From NCBI GenBank assembly GCA_903813345.2, contig CAIIXF020000012.1, positions 2,955,318-3,019,317 of the forward strand: a DNA stretch of 64,000 nt. Reading direction: 5' to 3'. The stretch comes from Owenia fusiformis (Eukaryota; Annelida; Polychaeta; Sabellida; Oweniidae). A program made the translations under genes and the position numbers. Shown here one piece after another: positions 1 to 14,200 of the stretch. How positions within the stretch are numbered: the stretch's first letter is position 1; each line of letters opens with the position of its first letter. The notes under the pieces are model-generated. The model searched no databases. It saw nothing but the letters and a program-made list of their open reading frames with translations, and had not been told where the DNA came from.

Positions 1-716
1 TATTAGATAACACATATTAAATATAATCCAAATGAGATTATACTTCATTTCGTGAAATCGATTTCGCAAAAGGACTTAACTGTTCAGGTGTGAAATAAAA
101 ACATTCTCTGCAGAAGTATCGAAATCACTCGTTTTGTGTTTACATATAGTTCCGTTTCCTGCATTTTTGCCACTTATTATTCAAGTGACCTGATAAGATG
201 GTTGAATTTTGTGAAGTGGGAAAATCTAAAAAAAATCTGATTACAAAATAGAGAATTTAGAACATCTTAATATATTTTACATTAGACTAGGGAACAACTC
301 CTCCAAGTAAAGTTTGCAAACGTAACCTGTGAATGTATGTTTAATAAATTATTGATATCTCATGATGTATCATCAGCTACTTTATAGCATTTTAGCGTCA
401 AAACAAATACACCAAGACGGTAGACATCTACAATCTGCAAAACGTTTAATTGTTGAAAGAAACCCGAAGTATTTCTTCTACTACTTTAATTACATGACAG
501 AGATATTCTAGCAATTTATTTCAGGTTTTAAAAGTGGTTTTACATTATTCCTATATCCTGCTCCGCCCCATGGTGAAATGCATCTTATGAAAACTGGTAT
601 AATCAAAAAGTAGCTAAATAATAAATATAGCAAAAGCAAAGATACACTGTTGCCAAAATAATGGTTGCCCTGTAATATTGACATTCATATGTAAAATTGA
701 GTTTTAACCTATTTAA
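1..716. other. Host flank, no gene seen
   Basis: AT-rich DNA left of the giant element. No convincing exon, RNA gene or ordered repeat was seen. If the 31-kb insertion model is right, this stretch was continuous with the sequence that now begins at about 31872, upstream of the Munc13-4-like gene. Confidence 0.5.
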
Positions 717-722
717 CATATA

Positions 723-874
723 ACAGGGTGCAAAACTAAAAGAGAAAATGCAGGTTTCTCTTTTAAAACCATATATTTATTTCCAAATATCTGTGTACTT
801 ATTTTCTAAAAAGCAAGTTGTGGTAGAAGGAATTGCAGAAATGTGATGGTTTGAAATTTGGAAATATGACTCAG
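723..874 (+). repeat. Left terminal inverted repeat of the giant element
   Basis: 152 bp that match the reverse complement of 31716-31867 without an evident indel. About the first 100 bp are almost identical; the inner 50 bp have scattered substitutions. It starts ACAGGGTGCAAAAC after a TATA at 719-722. The inverted match including the flank runs from C717 to G31873 and stops there. Confidence 0.85.
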
Positions 875-940
875 GTCTCTACATGTTTTCTATGTTTTAC
901 TGTTATGCGACTACATGGGTATGTTTTGAAATTAAATTTG

Positions 941-1421
941 GGTGTCTATGGACACCATCCGTGTATGATTCACTAGATATTAATATATTTTGTAATCATT
1001 GGCAAACCTTATCATATGTTGATGAGGCATATGGTGTCTATGGACACTCTTCCGATACTGAGATATAAACACTCAGTGACTGGAATCATTGAAAATAAAA
1101 TAGTGTCCATGGACACCAACATAATATAATTCTTTTGGCAAAGGTGTCTATGGACACCAAGAAAAGCAATCAGTATTTGAAAGCCACAAATTCATTAGGA
1201 AAACATAACGTCTCCAGTATTGTGATAGTGAGGAGTCTATGGACACTCATATGATAGAACCTCCAACGTATACCTACATAATTCCCAAACAATTAAATAA
1301 AGAGTGTCTATAGACACCCTCGAACACAGCATATAATACAGGACGGCGTCTATAGACACTGCGATAACGAACACATGAAACAATAAGGTCTGTATGCAGA
1401 TGAGAGGTGTCTATGGACACT
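941..1421 (+). repeat. Left array of eight 16-bp palindromes (GGTGTCTATGGACACC type)
   Basis: Copies lie at 941-956, 1033-1048, 1102-1117, 1143-1158, 1233-1248, 1303-1318, 1345-1360 and 1406-1421. The core is GTGTCTATGGACAC; the copies at 1303 and 1345 have TATA at the centre, close to a perfect dyad. Spacing is irregular, about 40-90 bp, and the DNA between copies is unrelated. This is a binding-site array pattern rather than a tandem repeat. The left copies mostly read CTATGG at the centre, whereas the right array reads CCATAG, so orientation is mirrored at the two ends. Confidence 0.88.
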
Positions 1422-2190
1422 TACAGAATCAAACATCAGATCTTACCATTTATACTGATGCGTATTTATTACCATATTAGTCATTTATATACAAAGCGTT
1501 TCGTCTCTTCAGATAAAAATTGATCTGTTTCATCATTTGTAGACAATACAGACATATTGACATATTGATGATCAATCACAGTGTGACCATAACTAACGAA
1601 GAACATTCTTGATTCTGGTAAACAGGTGTAACACAAACGTTTGAAAAGGTAAAACAGTTTAGACGTCTAGTCCATATACGCTTGCTACAGATCTTACTAG
1701 ACTTCAAACTTCAACATAATCAAACAAGCTAGCAAACATTCACTTAAGTTGAATTGCTATCTTAGGTTTAACTATTTACAATATACATTATGGGACAAAA
1801 TAATATAAATGTATACAATTTTCTTTCTTAAAATAGACAGATTACATATATGAACATTTATCTATATGGAACCAGTAAGTCAAATAATTACATATTACAT
1901 GTAATGAAATAAATTACTTTAAATGTCTATGATCGTGCGGCAAAAATACAGGAAGTGATTATTATATTTAAACAAGCTAATATGACAAAAAATCAGTATT
2001 TTAATAAGGTATTCTGTGGTTAAGTTTTAGACTTCTCATTGTACTCGTACATGTGCAATGGCAATGTTAAGACAAATGAGTGAGCTGGAGGTGTATGAAC
2101 ACGTATATGATACATAAAACAAATACCAAATTAATCAAGATGGTATGGTCTGAATATGAGTTGTCTGCATGTATACATGTAAACTATTTG
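1422..2190. other. Element interior between left array and gene end, no gene seen
   Basis: About 770 bp of AT-rich DNA between the palindrome array and the 3' end of the minus-strand ParB-like gene. No ORF with coding character and no further palindrome copy was seen. Confidence 0.5.
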
Positions 2191-2196
2191 TTTATT
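2191..2196 (-). terminator. Polyadenylation signal for the ParB-like gene
   Basis: TTTATT on the plus strand reads AATAAA on the minus strand, 73 bp past the TAA stop at 2269-2271. It is a canonical hexamer at a plausible distance; the cleavage site itself cannot be seen. Confidence 0.55.
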
Positions 2197-2200
2197 TATA

Positions 2201-2257
2201 TGTCTGGACATACAAAACAATGTCTGAACATACAAAACAATGTCTGAACATTCAAAA
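2201..2257. repeat. 20-bp tandem repeat, nearly three units
   Basis: The unit TGTCTGAACATACAAAACAA begins at 2201, 2221 and 2241, with one substitution in unit 1 and a diverged end in unit 3. It lies in the presumed 3' UTR of the ParB-like gene. Confidence 0.8.
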
Positions 2258-2268
2258 TGCTCTTTAAC

Positions 2269-5200
2269 TTACAATTTGGATACAATTGATGACAGGCATG
2301 ATATAACCTTTGCTTGGTCTTGCATCAAAGTAATTATAAGGCTATTTTTTGATATATTAAGAAACCCACTCTGGACTACAAAGAAATTTTCAATGGCAAT
2401 GTTGACTCCCACTTTTGCCTGGTCCTTCTTATTAATAAGACACATATTTTTGCTAATTCGGAGTAATTTATTAAACTCGTCTATCTTTGATAGCTGCCGT
2501 TGACAGTAATATATTAAGTCGTCCTCCTTCACCCCTAAAAACACGTAGTCTTCCCACCTAGCACAAACGATCTGCAAAACCAAAACCCACAAATTAAAAC
2601 AAAATCTCTCAACCAACATTTCAAATACATTAATTAATATATTAAGATACTCTTTTTAAAATGTTTAGTATAAATATATATATTAATTAAGGACAGAACA
2701 TACCAAACGATATTTAAAATGCAAATATTTTTCTAATTTTAGTTCTTTGAGTTCGACAATTGACAACTGTGACATGACCTAGGCCATTTGTAAACATTTA
2801 TACACAAGTAAAATTAAAATGTCAAGCAATCAATGCTAAAAATGCGTTAAAGTTTTCCATCCAAAGGTACTTCTTTCACCAGTTGTTTTACAATCAAAGT
2901 ATTTGAAGAAAAGCTAAGTAAGCGCATAAAATATAGCTTCATATTTCAAATTGAAAAATATTTTACCTCTCGAGATGATGTCTTCCCAGACTTTTTCTGC
3001 TGACTCAGGGTAGTGTGCTGAAAGCAAACAGTTTTATTTAAATAAAAATTAAATACTTGACTTCTGCACATTATCATTTCCCCCCTCAATGTATTCCTTC
3101 CATTCAATAAATCAAGCTAGATTCACTTTGTTTAACTTGTTGACAGTCTAATTGCTCCTGGTAGAAACATTAACATGTGAACATCTAGAAGGGGTTCAAG
3201 GAATTGAGACATAACTGATCAAATCTGGTATCATTTAATGAACATAAATCTTTGTAAAGTCTATACTTTCTCACCCCTCTATCTAAAAAAGTTGTGTATG
3301 TTTGTAAAGTATGACACACCACATGGAAGAACTATTCAAGATATGCACAACTATATTTAGAAGTCAAGACAGCACCCCTTTGTCTTAAAGTCTAGTTTCC
3401 CTGAAGTTACCATTCTCCTTTAAAGATTCTTACTTTGCAAATTGTAACAGAACATGGATTTTAGTATGGCCTTCATTAAAAAACAACTATGCATGTGGAA
3501 ATTCTTTCAAAATCCATAGAATCGCTTTGCCGGTTTTGTTCAAAAAAGCTTTTTACATTCAAAAGTAAGATATGTAAATCCAATTAATGCAAGATAGGTA
3601 ACTGAAAGTATCAAAACGTAAGAAGGAATTCATATAACATTAGATGAGGCACATTATCACCCTACATATATAGGCACTAAATGTTACATGACATTAATAA
3701 GACAATGATCATCATTAACAACATCCTTTGCTGAGAAAATCAAGAGTATCAATGACCACTAGAACTGAACAGCAACCAGAAATTCAGGATATTACCCCAC
3801 AAATAAAGAGGAGAAAGTTGAAGAAAGTAAAGTGATATTAAAGTGACTCATTGATTGACTTTAACATTACATAGTATCTATCTTAGATTAACATTTGGAT
3901 TAGAAATTAGCATTAGCTCATTTATGGGTATTTAATTATAGTCCCTTGCTGCAATTTGGTAAGTCAATTTCACTCTCAATTCTTGACGCATTTTATCAAC
4001 AGTTATGCTTTTATAAACACATACACCTTATAAAGATAAACCTTATAAGAATACTGTTACCAAAAGTTTTAAATTGACCCTATCATAAGTTATTTTAAAG
4101 CCACAAAACTGTATTTCAGTCTTAAATAATATGCAAGGGCAATCTACTGAACATCATGTAAATAGCCCTACAGAAATGTCTGCAGCAGTTATAGCCTAAT
4201 AGGCAGATATTTGATATCTTGGTATATCACCGCATATTTTTCCAAATACGCATGTTCTAAAGTCATTCATAACTTTTTGTTTATATGGTACTGTCATGTA
4301 ATTCTTGATGGAAAATATAAAGGATACCTTTATTGTTTTAATCATCAAAAAGTGAATAAATTAAAATCACTACATTCTGAGCATTTAGACTCTAAACTTG
4401 ACATAATTGTAAAAAAGCCCCATGTTACTGAATGGCAGAATAAATCTGAGACTTTGTTTACTGCTGCATGGAGTAAAGCTGGAGATTTGTTTAAAAGTTC
4501 AGTTGGAAACAGCTGTGTCAACTCATAAACAAGTATTAATGTTTTCAAAAATTATTCTTAAATGAGATTCGACAGTTTCAAATTTAGCATAATATTTACC
4601 TGTGCACTTATTGCATCACAGAGCTCATTTGTATTCACATTGTCTATCAAATTATCTGTATCCCCTGTTCTGCAATCTGAAAATATAGACAGTAGCCCAA
4701 CTCACACTACGTATATAATTCCAAGACGTCTTGGCTAAAATGTTTTAGAACATTAAATTTGAGTTTATAGGAATTATAATCGCATTTAAAAATTCAAATT
4801 ATGAAGTTCTAGTGTACAGTGTGTCTCATTATATCCGTCCCCCAACCATAGTCTTTCCGAAAGCACCCATACAGCATTCTATACAGCATATTAAATCTTA
4901 TTTAATTCTTAACATATAGGCCAAATATTGTCATGATTGAACAATGGAAACATAATCTTTGTTATTAGTCACTATCATGATTGGCTTGCTTTATCACGTT
5001 ACTGACATGACATATAGATTAAAAAGAGGAGCGGCTTGCAATTAAATGTATTGTACCATGGACTTTCGACGAGAACGGTAGGCAACTTCCTATATTTCAT
5101 ACATAAGCATTGCCTTGATTTTCAAAATTGGAGAAGATACACATTCCGAGAAAATCTTATTTTGTACTTTCTTGCTCATTTTGAAGGTCTCATGTTATAA

Positions 5201-8200
5201 CACAGAGTTGCATACCCTTATAATTGAAAGCCCATGATTGTACATTTCAAAACAGGAAGTATTTTTTGTCTATCAAAATCGATTTGCACCCTACATCCCT
5301 ACTTCTTACCCAAATATGTTACTAAATAATAGTATAATCTTTGGTTTTACAAAGTATGATATCTGATAACTGTAAATGTTGTTTTTGGAGCATTTTTATA
5401 GCCATTTTGTAGGGATGTACAATCGTTTAATTTAAGTATGACCTGAATCGATTGCAAACATCATTTTTGCACATTTGATGAGATAAACCATTTGTGTCTT
5501 ATTGTGAAATTATTAAGTTTTCAGGCCATAGTGTATTTTGGTGTTTTTGTGATAATCAATGGAAACAAATTGCCTCTATTGAGATCTGATGGCCATGTTA
5601 AGTCGATGGTGCACAGCCCAATGCAATTCAATACAACCTTGCTGAACTACTAGTTGACCCCTATCTCAGCCAAATATATACCCAAAGATTTAAACATATT
5701 CCCAATAATTATGTGACATCATATTCATCATGTTACACCTAAGAATGATTCATTTTGACCATTGGGGTATTTGCCATTTATCGCACCTCATCCTTAGCAT
5801 TTCTATGTCTATCGAATTAAGATGTTAACTCACCTTGAGTTGTTGCCTGCGGATCAATCTGTTGGCCGTACTTAGCTTCCCGTCGTCTTTTTGACTCTGC
5901 AATACGTAAGCAAAATGCCATCAAGTTCCAATTGAAAAATTGCACAAGGCAAAAATCGTACAATTACTATAATTGTATTACATTTGTCAGTATAGAAATG
6001 TAGAATAGGCCTAAAGATACATTTCACTAAAAATGAGACCCAAGTTGCAATTTTTAGTCAAAGCTACATGTATGAATGAAATACCTAAATGACACTATTG
6101 GGGTAAAACGCTACATGGAATTAACAGAATTTTCCATATTCCCCGCTCTCTCATTGGTCTATGCACTACAGTTACAAAAATAAAAGACGTATTCAACAGC
6201 CATGCTTATTACAACCTAAAAAGGGTATTCACCAGTAGAATATATTCGTCCAGTACAGTGTAAATTTGAAAACAAAGTAATGTTCTCCCATTTTCTTGTT
6301 CTTATAAAACATTCCAAATAAGAAAGTGGGGGATACAAATATTCCATACAATTTTCGGTAAATTTCTATTGCATATCATCACTTACTAAATGCGATATCA
6401 ATATCTAGAGCATGTTCATCCGTTTCCGTTCGAGCAACATCTCTACTTCGCTTCACACCAGACGTTCCGCTTTGATCAGTGATAGCCTTAAAATAAAATA
6501 TTATTCTTCTATGGATACGCGTGCAAACATTTTCAGAGTCGAATTGATGAATTATTTCTTTACTGAGTTTAACTGTCATCTATAGTTGATTATACAAAAC
6601 TTACAAGTGATGAGTCGGTTGCAGGAATAATCTCGCTGATATCGCTTACATTGCTTTGTTTTTCATAGCCTTCTGACAACCTTTTAAATTGCTTTTCAAA
6701 ATCTGAAATAAAAGCATTTTTGATAAGCTTTCATTTACCATCCATCCACAGTAGCGACAGCTACGTATTTGGAACCATTTTATTACATTTTTGTTGCATG
6801 CAATTTAGGTCGTATTGTTATTGTATAAACAATATGTTTGCCTGACCTTTTTACACATATCATTCTAGTTCTTATACGTAGCCATAAAATACTACTATGG
6901 TGTATCTTTAAGTAATTATTCAGCCAGTGGTTATACTTGTATGACTTACATAACTTTTCGTTTTTCAGCTGTCGAATAGTTTCTTTGAAATGTTCGTGCT
7001 GTTTCTGATCGAACTCTGCCTCTTTCAACTTGTTTTCAAGACCAGTCAAATCAGTCTTTGCCTTTAAATACAATTAATACAATCGTGATTATACAGATAA
7101 CCAGCTCCCGTACGAGCTGAAGAAACTACCCAAACAATGTAAAACCTTGATGATTAATTCAATTTCTTTCATGTGAACACATACATTTTCTTAACAAATT
7201 AACTATAGGCTATCCTTTTTAGTTTTGAATACAAAAGAAGTATCACCAATAAACTGTTATTTTTCTTGGTTATGAACTCAAACGACTTACCACCGTCATT
7301 GGGATAACTCTTACCAGTATTAGAAACCTACCTTGGTATACATTGCCGTCATAGCAGTAAGATCTTTATTAGATTTCCGAAGGCTGCTTTTCATATCCAA
7401 GTAACTTTTCTCAATCTAAAAACGATATTTTTATTTAGTATTTCAATTGATGTAGAGTTTGTAGGGAATTGTTTATTGAAATAAATAGTATGTAGTATTA
7501 GTATGCTTAAAACAGTCTACACATCAATTAGTCAATTTATCAAGACGTATCTGCAGCAATCAAGTTTTGAGTTTTGAGGGATCGCGTTTTTCTACTATAT
7601 ACCTTTGAGTAGTTATCTGACACTCTCGCCAGGTCATCCTTATATCTCATTGCATTCTGTTCTGCATTGGTCAGTTCCTGCTTACACTGAAATATGGCAG
7701 ATTGAAGAATTACGGAAAATGAACCGACATATCAAAGTGAGAAGTAAACGTAATAAACATTTTTGTATAGTTTATTACATCCTGATGTAACAAGGAAATG
7801 AGCGTTTTAAAACATTCTACGCACAAATCCAACTGAAACATTATCCAAACTCAACCGTAAGCAATTGAATTTCTCAACTAACTTTTGAAATTACTGGTGA
7901 AGGTTTATGCATACATATGTTATGCTATGGCTGGTACACGTCTGATACAATATATAGACAGATAAAGGATTCTTCTAATTGTGATCTGAAGAAGTGGATG
8001 GAAGGGGGATACCTTATTTTCGCTCGAAAATTCAACAAATCTGGGGGCATGGACCAACCCCCTTGGATCTACCGTTTGCAGGGTATACTCTTATATAAAG
8101 TTAATTATGATACTGGCGAATTGGAAAATACCATTCTGTATGGGTATTGATTGAAATGCAATTTTAAATCCAGGTGCCCCTTTGGACACCGAAGTGGAAT

Positions 8201-11200
8201 TTAATATCATGTATTGGACATATAGCATAATATTTTGTACCTGTAAATACTTAGTTGTCATAACTTCCAAGTCGACTTTTAATTTATCCACCACAGTGTC
8301 GTCTTTAGGTCCAGATACATTCTAGCAACGCATATAAAAACAATATTATTTGATATATAAAAGAAATACAATGATTACTTCGAAAATAGTGCTTTTAATG
8401 AAATAATTGGCTACAATTTCACCAATGTCTTCAAGGCATTTTAGCATACTTCCAGCCATTAGGTGTTGTTCTTAAAACTAATTACTCAGTACTACTTGAA
8501 ATAAAATGTGGCTAGAAACATGAATCCGATACCCCATGGTCTGTTATGTTTGTGATATATTGTCTGATATCAATTAACTTTGAACTCTACGTCGTTAACA
8601 CTATTAGAATCATGTAAGATAGTTTAACTAACTTCATGTTCGTCCTGGTTTACAATTTCTTCTATTATATCATCCACATGTTCGGCTCTTGGAGTCTCTT
8701 CTGTCGATGTATTTCTATAATAGAGAAAAAACCAATGAGACTTGTTAGCATGAACATTTCCGACTTTTTAAATGGTATTAGAATCATTTGAAATATACGT
8801 GATTAGCAGACGTATGGATATTTAATATATGCCTTACACTAGAACATCAGTTAGAAATAGTAATTAAAATTTATTAATGTCCAGAATACATTGTATATAA
8901 TGTTTACTTTAAGGAGAAAATTCCATTAAGAAATCACTACACTTTTGATTTGAATTATTGAAAATGGTCATGGGCTAAAAATATTGCTTACGTGCATTTC
9001 AATCGCAATTGATTGTAATCTATCTGTCCATCTATGCACTGCCTGATAATGTGAGTGGCATCCTCCAGTGGTGGGGTCAAGAGGCAAGCTATGTGGTGTT
9101 TTTTCAACACCGTTTTTCTTTTTGGTTGTTTAGGTTGCTTCGTAATCTCACCCTTCCTCCACTTGATGTCAAAGTGTTTCAACTCTTGAAATGATTCTGT
9201 CGGCCATTGTGCAATACGTATTGCCACTCCGTATGAATTATTGAAATCACGTCTCTAAAAGTAAAGGTATATTGTGCAGATAGAACATTTTTTTCTTTTA
9301 TTGCCTAATATATATATAAGAATTTGCAGGATATGAAGTTTAAAAATCGAAATGTCTACAGGGGCGTATCCAGCTTTCAGTCAGGGCAGGGGGGGGGGGG
9401 CGATCACCAAAAAATCCATTTTTAGTCAGGGGATGCGATTGTGGCACAAAAAGCCAACAATTAAGATTTATCTTGAATTTTACAAAAACTTCCTTCATAA
9501 TAAATTGAGGTAGAAGCTTCAAATAAAAAGAATTTTAAAGCTATTTTCTTCTCAATCAATCACCAATTGCACCCCCCCCCCCATGGCTACGCCTATGGTT
9601 TAATTGAATGTAAAAACTCTGTATTGAACTACAAGTATTAAAAGTTGCTTTCACATTCAAATAGCTGATACAGATATGCTATCTACTGAGTATACTCATA
9701 TGAACAGAGATATAGAATTTCAAACTGAAACATTAAGATAATTTGTTCTGTCGCTGAAACAATATTTATGGCCAGCTAAATTTCTGAGAATTTAATGTGT
9801 TTCATTCGTTTACTCCTGGACTATATAATTTCCAAACAAGTTGCCCCGGAGCAGTTTACATAATTGTTCAATATGTAACTGAGGCCTGGGTATACTTTCA
9901 TTAATGAAAAGAATTCTTATCCATAAAAATCGGCACAAATGAATGATAACATGATTAGGTTCGTATTTTACCCAACTTTCACCTGTTTTGTGGTTGAACG
10001 GAATTGAGTTGATGCAATTTTGAAATAGATATAATAAGAAGCTTTAACTTGGGGGAGAACCCCCCCCCCAAACCCCCCTCGAACTCGTTCGCTTCGCTCA
10101 CTCGTGGCGTACTCTCACAAAATACCCACGCTACGCCTCTGCACCACGCATTAATATCTCAGTACACTAGCGGACATTTTAAACATTTTTAACGTATTCC
10201 TGGGCCTCAGATATGGAATTGGTACGCGCGGCCGCGTAGTTGGTGTGTGCCTTGTTAATAACCTTGGTGGCCAGTGCTAGGCACTGCATATGTGTGCAAT
10301 CTTTGGCATAGAAGTCGGAATTTCATCTAATATAAAAGTTCCGTATTCCGCAAAGATATAGTTCAAGTTATTCCTTTTAATTGAAATATGAAATGTCATA
10401 TGGATTGGATATCTGAAGCTCTATATATTGGTAGGTGTCATGCTCATCTATTGCATTGCGTAAATACGGTCCATTGTCTGAGTGATTCATACGTTCGATC
10501 AAATGTTATTTTGGGGTATTAGTTCACCGAGTCATCTTATTGAGATTTTAGATACAACATGTCTGATCTATTTACAATATGTAGATTTATTTATCAATTT
10601 AAAAAATGTAATTCTTATAAGTTTGCATTTTGCTAGATTAAAAAGACCACCTGCATTAAAGTTGATTTATAATTAAAATTAATGAGATGCATATTGGATG
10701 ATCTCAACACGATAAGTACCAAGACCATTAACAGTTAGAATAACACAACCTAATGTCCAAGTGGCAATTTATGAGATAAGCAAGAACATTTACTGTGAAA
10801 TATGGACACTTTGGTGTTGCATTTAATTTACAACGAGTGGTGCCTTACAGAAATTTGAGAACTATGGTGATAAGCGGAGATTGTTTGAGCATTTTAAAAA
10901 CTCCATTTTGTGTAAAAATGTACAAGAACAACATTAAAATGAATGTTTACTTATTTCTATGTTGCTTGTGGACATAGCTTTAGAGTTGATTGATTAAATT
11001 CAAATGTTAACGCAATTTAAATCATAGCACGAGGGACATCATACAATCAAATATTTAAAAAGGCTTTATTTGCAAATATTTTTTTGGCTGAAAATTAGAA
11101 CCTTCTGTTGATGAAATTAATCCATAAACTCTAAAAAAAGGATTAATTATAGCTGTGTAAACAAAATTCATTTCACAGATTGAATAATTAGGATTAAGGG

Positions 11201-14200
11201 TTTAAGCATATTCTCTGACATGTCTCAAAATATTTTTGGATCAGTTTTCTATATCACGCACCAATTTGCTCAAAGCTTATAAGTCAATTTGGTGATAAAT
11301 CCAAAATTTAACACTACGTTAATCATAGCATGGGGGAAATTTCTCTATTTCCAGCTCGTTTTAAATAACTATCAAAGAAATAAAAGTTGGCCTGTCTTGC
11401 TTCTGCGAGATTTGATGATTACAGCTGAGTGTTACTGGGACTGTCAAGTTGCGTCAATGGGTTTTACTAAAACGCAGCGTCTTAAACTGACCATCGTTAT
11501 CCCGGGGATCGCGGTGTATACATTTACACCCCTATCGGCAAGAACCAGCTTATGCCATCTACCAAAACGCACATGCCTTTTTGGCAGAGGGATCAAGGAC
11601 ATAAAAAGCATATTTTACGTAGAGCTTTTAACCTCGGTCATTTTATGTTTCAATAATATAAGCGAAGATATTTTCACATTTCATTAATTACGTAGCCCTC
11701 AATGCCTCCAGAGTGGACCTAACATATCATCGGTTACTTTATCTTTCGACACTCTATTTTTTGAAGTTATACTTTGACATTGTCACTTGACATTAACCGC
11801 TTATTGCATTTCTGAGAATACTTTATATACCATTCATCAATTATACCAAATTTCAAATCTGGGCACTATGCCAGGGCGATCGTACCACCTCCCCATTGCC
11901 AATAAAAAATATAACCATGAGATAAAAGAAGAAAGGAGCTATAAAATGCTTTTTATTTGAAGCTTTGAGCTCAATTTTGAAGGAAGTTGCATCAATTTTT
12001 GTAAAATTCAGGAAAAATCTTAATTTTTTGGCTTGTTTATGCCACAAACGGACCCCCCCTGACTGAAAGCTGGCTATGCCCCTGTCAAGGTTCAGTTGCT
12101 CCACAATAAAATGACGTTTTAGTTATTAATTAATTATAACTAAGTTCATAACTTTATCCCTTATAATTAATAACTAAAACGTCATTTTATTTAGGTAACA
12201 CATGATTTCAGTGGAGCAACTGAACCTTGAGAATCAAGATTGCTTAAACGATCCAGACAAGGCATCGTGGCCAGATTTATAATTTGATAGGTATCCGATA
12301 TAACCTAAATAGTCTTATATGTATGCCGAAAACTTGGTACAGATCTGTACTTGCCTTCAGGCTATTCATTTACTCCTGTTGACACTGTGTTTAGAATAAA
12401 ATAATAAATGGTCCAGATACTGTTTTAGGATCTTTCTTAAATCCAGCCAGAAACTGCACCCAATATTGAATTGCTACTATATCTAGGTTATTTGAAAATA
12501 CACTAAAAAGTGAATACATTAAACATGAGCGTATGCCCATGCATTAAAGAATGATCAAATTCTTATAAATACCAAGATTGCTTTTGTACTGTTTTTCTTT
12601 GGAGAATTAATTTGTTAACTTATTAATCATTACTTGCCCAGGGTACTTGATTAGCAGGTCTGCATAATAACTTTATGATTAGATGAACTTGCACCATTTT
12701 CAATATTAGAATAAAACCTGGATATATCAGAATTTCAGATAATTCTGATATCCGTTAATGTTAATCCAGTGTGGGCAATAAAAAGTAGGAAGGCACTGTT
12801 TTCTTCAAGCAATTTCGGGTGTTAAAAGATTCAAAAAAAGAAAAGCAAAACATTTTGAAAAGTCACAAATTCATAAGAAATTTGATCGCCGCAAAATTTA
12901 AAAAACTGAGAATTAGTGAATATTCATAGCTGCGAAACTTCGAAATTGCAAAAAAGTGAAATATAATAGCGTCAAATATAAGTTAGAGTAGAGTATTATA
13001 TTTAAATTCATTTTGGTCATTTAAACTGTTTATGTTTTCTTATTTCCAAAATTAATAAAATCTAGAAGGACCCCTCCCCTTCTGATATTAATAGCATAGT
13101 TATGTGATAAAATACAAATATAATGATACAATATAATATGAAAGTCAAGTAAACCTCCCCCCCATCCTTATTAGAACAAGCTCCCAGAGATCTTCTTTAT
13201 TTGAACTCATTTCAGATAATGATAATAATATAATTTCAGATTGAAAATCATCAACTTCTAAGATGGTTAGAATGGAACGTTAGGAGTTGAGAATCATGCT
13301 TAGCGATTGAAAGCTTCTAGACAAACTCCTCATACACAGTAGTAGGCTTAAATTTCAAAATCAAAGCAATTAACGATCAGCTGTTTAAGATAAGGTGACA
13401 GCCTCATTAATTTTAGCCAGAGAAAAATCTGAATCTGAAATGTCTTTCTGGGTCTAAATTTGGCGTTTCCATGAAATTTGCGAGGGTTAAAGATGAAATC
13501 AATGCTAAATCGTTTGGTCTTATTTACTACTCACCTTTTGGATACCCCGCACTTGTTGGCACGTCGCCTTCCATGCTTCGACAAGTTTTCTATCATTAGG
13601 TGGGTCAACTGTTGTGGTCTCTATTTCTGACTTGCCCGAGAGTTGATATAGAGCTGCTCTCATTTCGCATATATTTTCCATGTAGGACTCATCCTTGCCG
13701 CTTCTCCGTACAATATTGTGGAGGTTTGCGAGGTGCCTCGCAAGATGGTTTGGCAATCCACAATACACGATTGCATCTCTAAATCGAAACATGTTTTTTA
13801 CATGTTCCGAAATAGTGTCATCGTTTAGAATAGAAAGGAACGCTTCTCTACTATGGTTTCCCCCTATTACTTCTAATATTGTTCTTTCCCTTGAAATCAC
13901 TTCTTTCGTAAATTGTTTGACATTTGGCACATTGACCAGTATAAGGTGAAAATATCCACTTGGGTTTTTGAGGAATGTGTCTTTGAGACTCTGGACATGG
14001 TTTGGATCGGGAGGGCGCACGGATCTTTCCCAAGAAGGGGCAGTCAATTTACGCACATCAACTTTGAAAATTCCACAATAGAAGTCAGACGGGTTCTCTT
14101 TCTCCGATGAGGGGACTTTGTCATCGGGTGTCTTTAACTGGCAATGTTCCTCTATCGCAGTACAAAGTGCTGATCTTGAGGTTCTTTCCCGGACAGTCAA

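Noticed and set aside
941-1421. CRISPR-like array of short repeats with unique spacers
   Set aside because: The repeats are degenerate palindromes with irregular spacing, in intron-rich eukaryotic DNA, mirrored at the other end of a transposon. A binding-site array fits better.
7917-8150. 77-codon ORF in an intron of the ParB-like gene
   Set aside because: It lies on the opposite strand to well-supported exons, with no start context, splice sites or recognisable domain.
11853-12104. Minus-strand 83-codon ORF
   Set aside because: It lies within a CAGGGGCGTAGCCAG-family MITE. The similar ORF at 34313-34561 is the same repeat, not a protein family.
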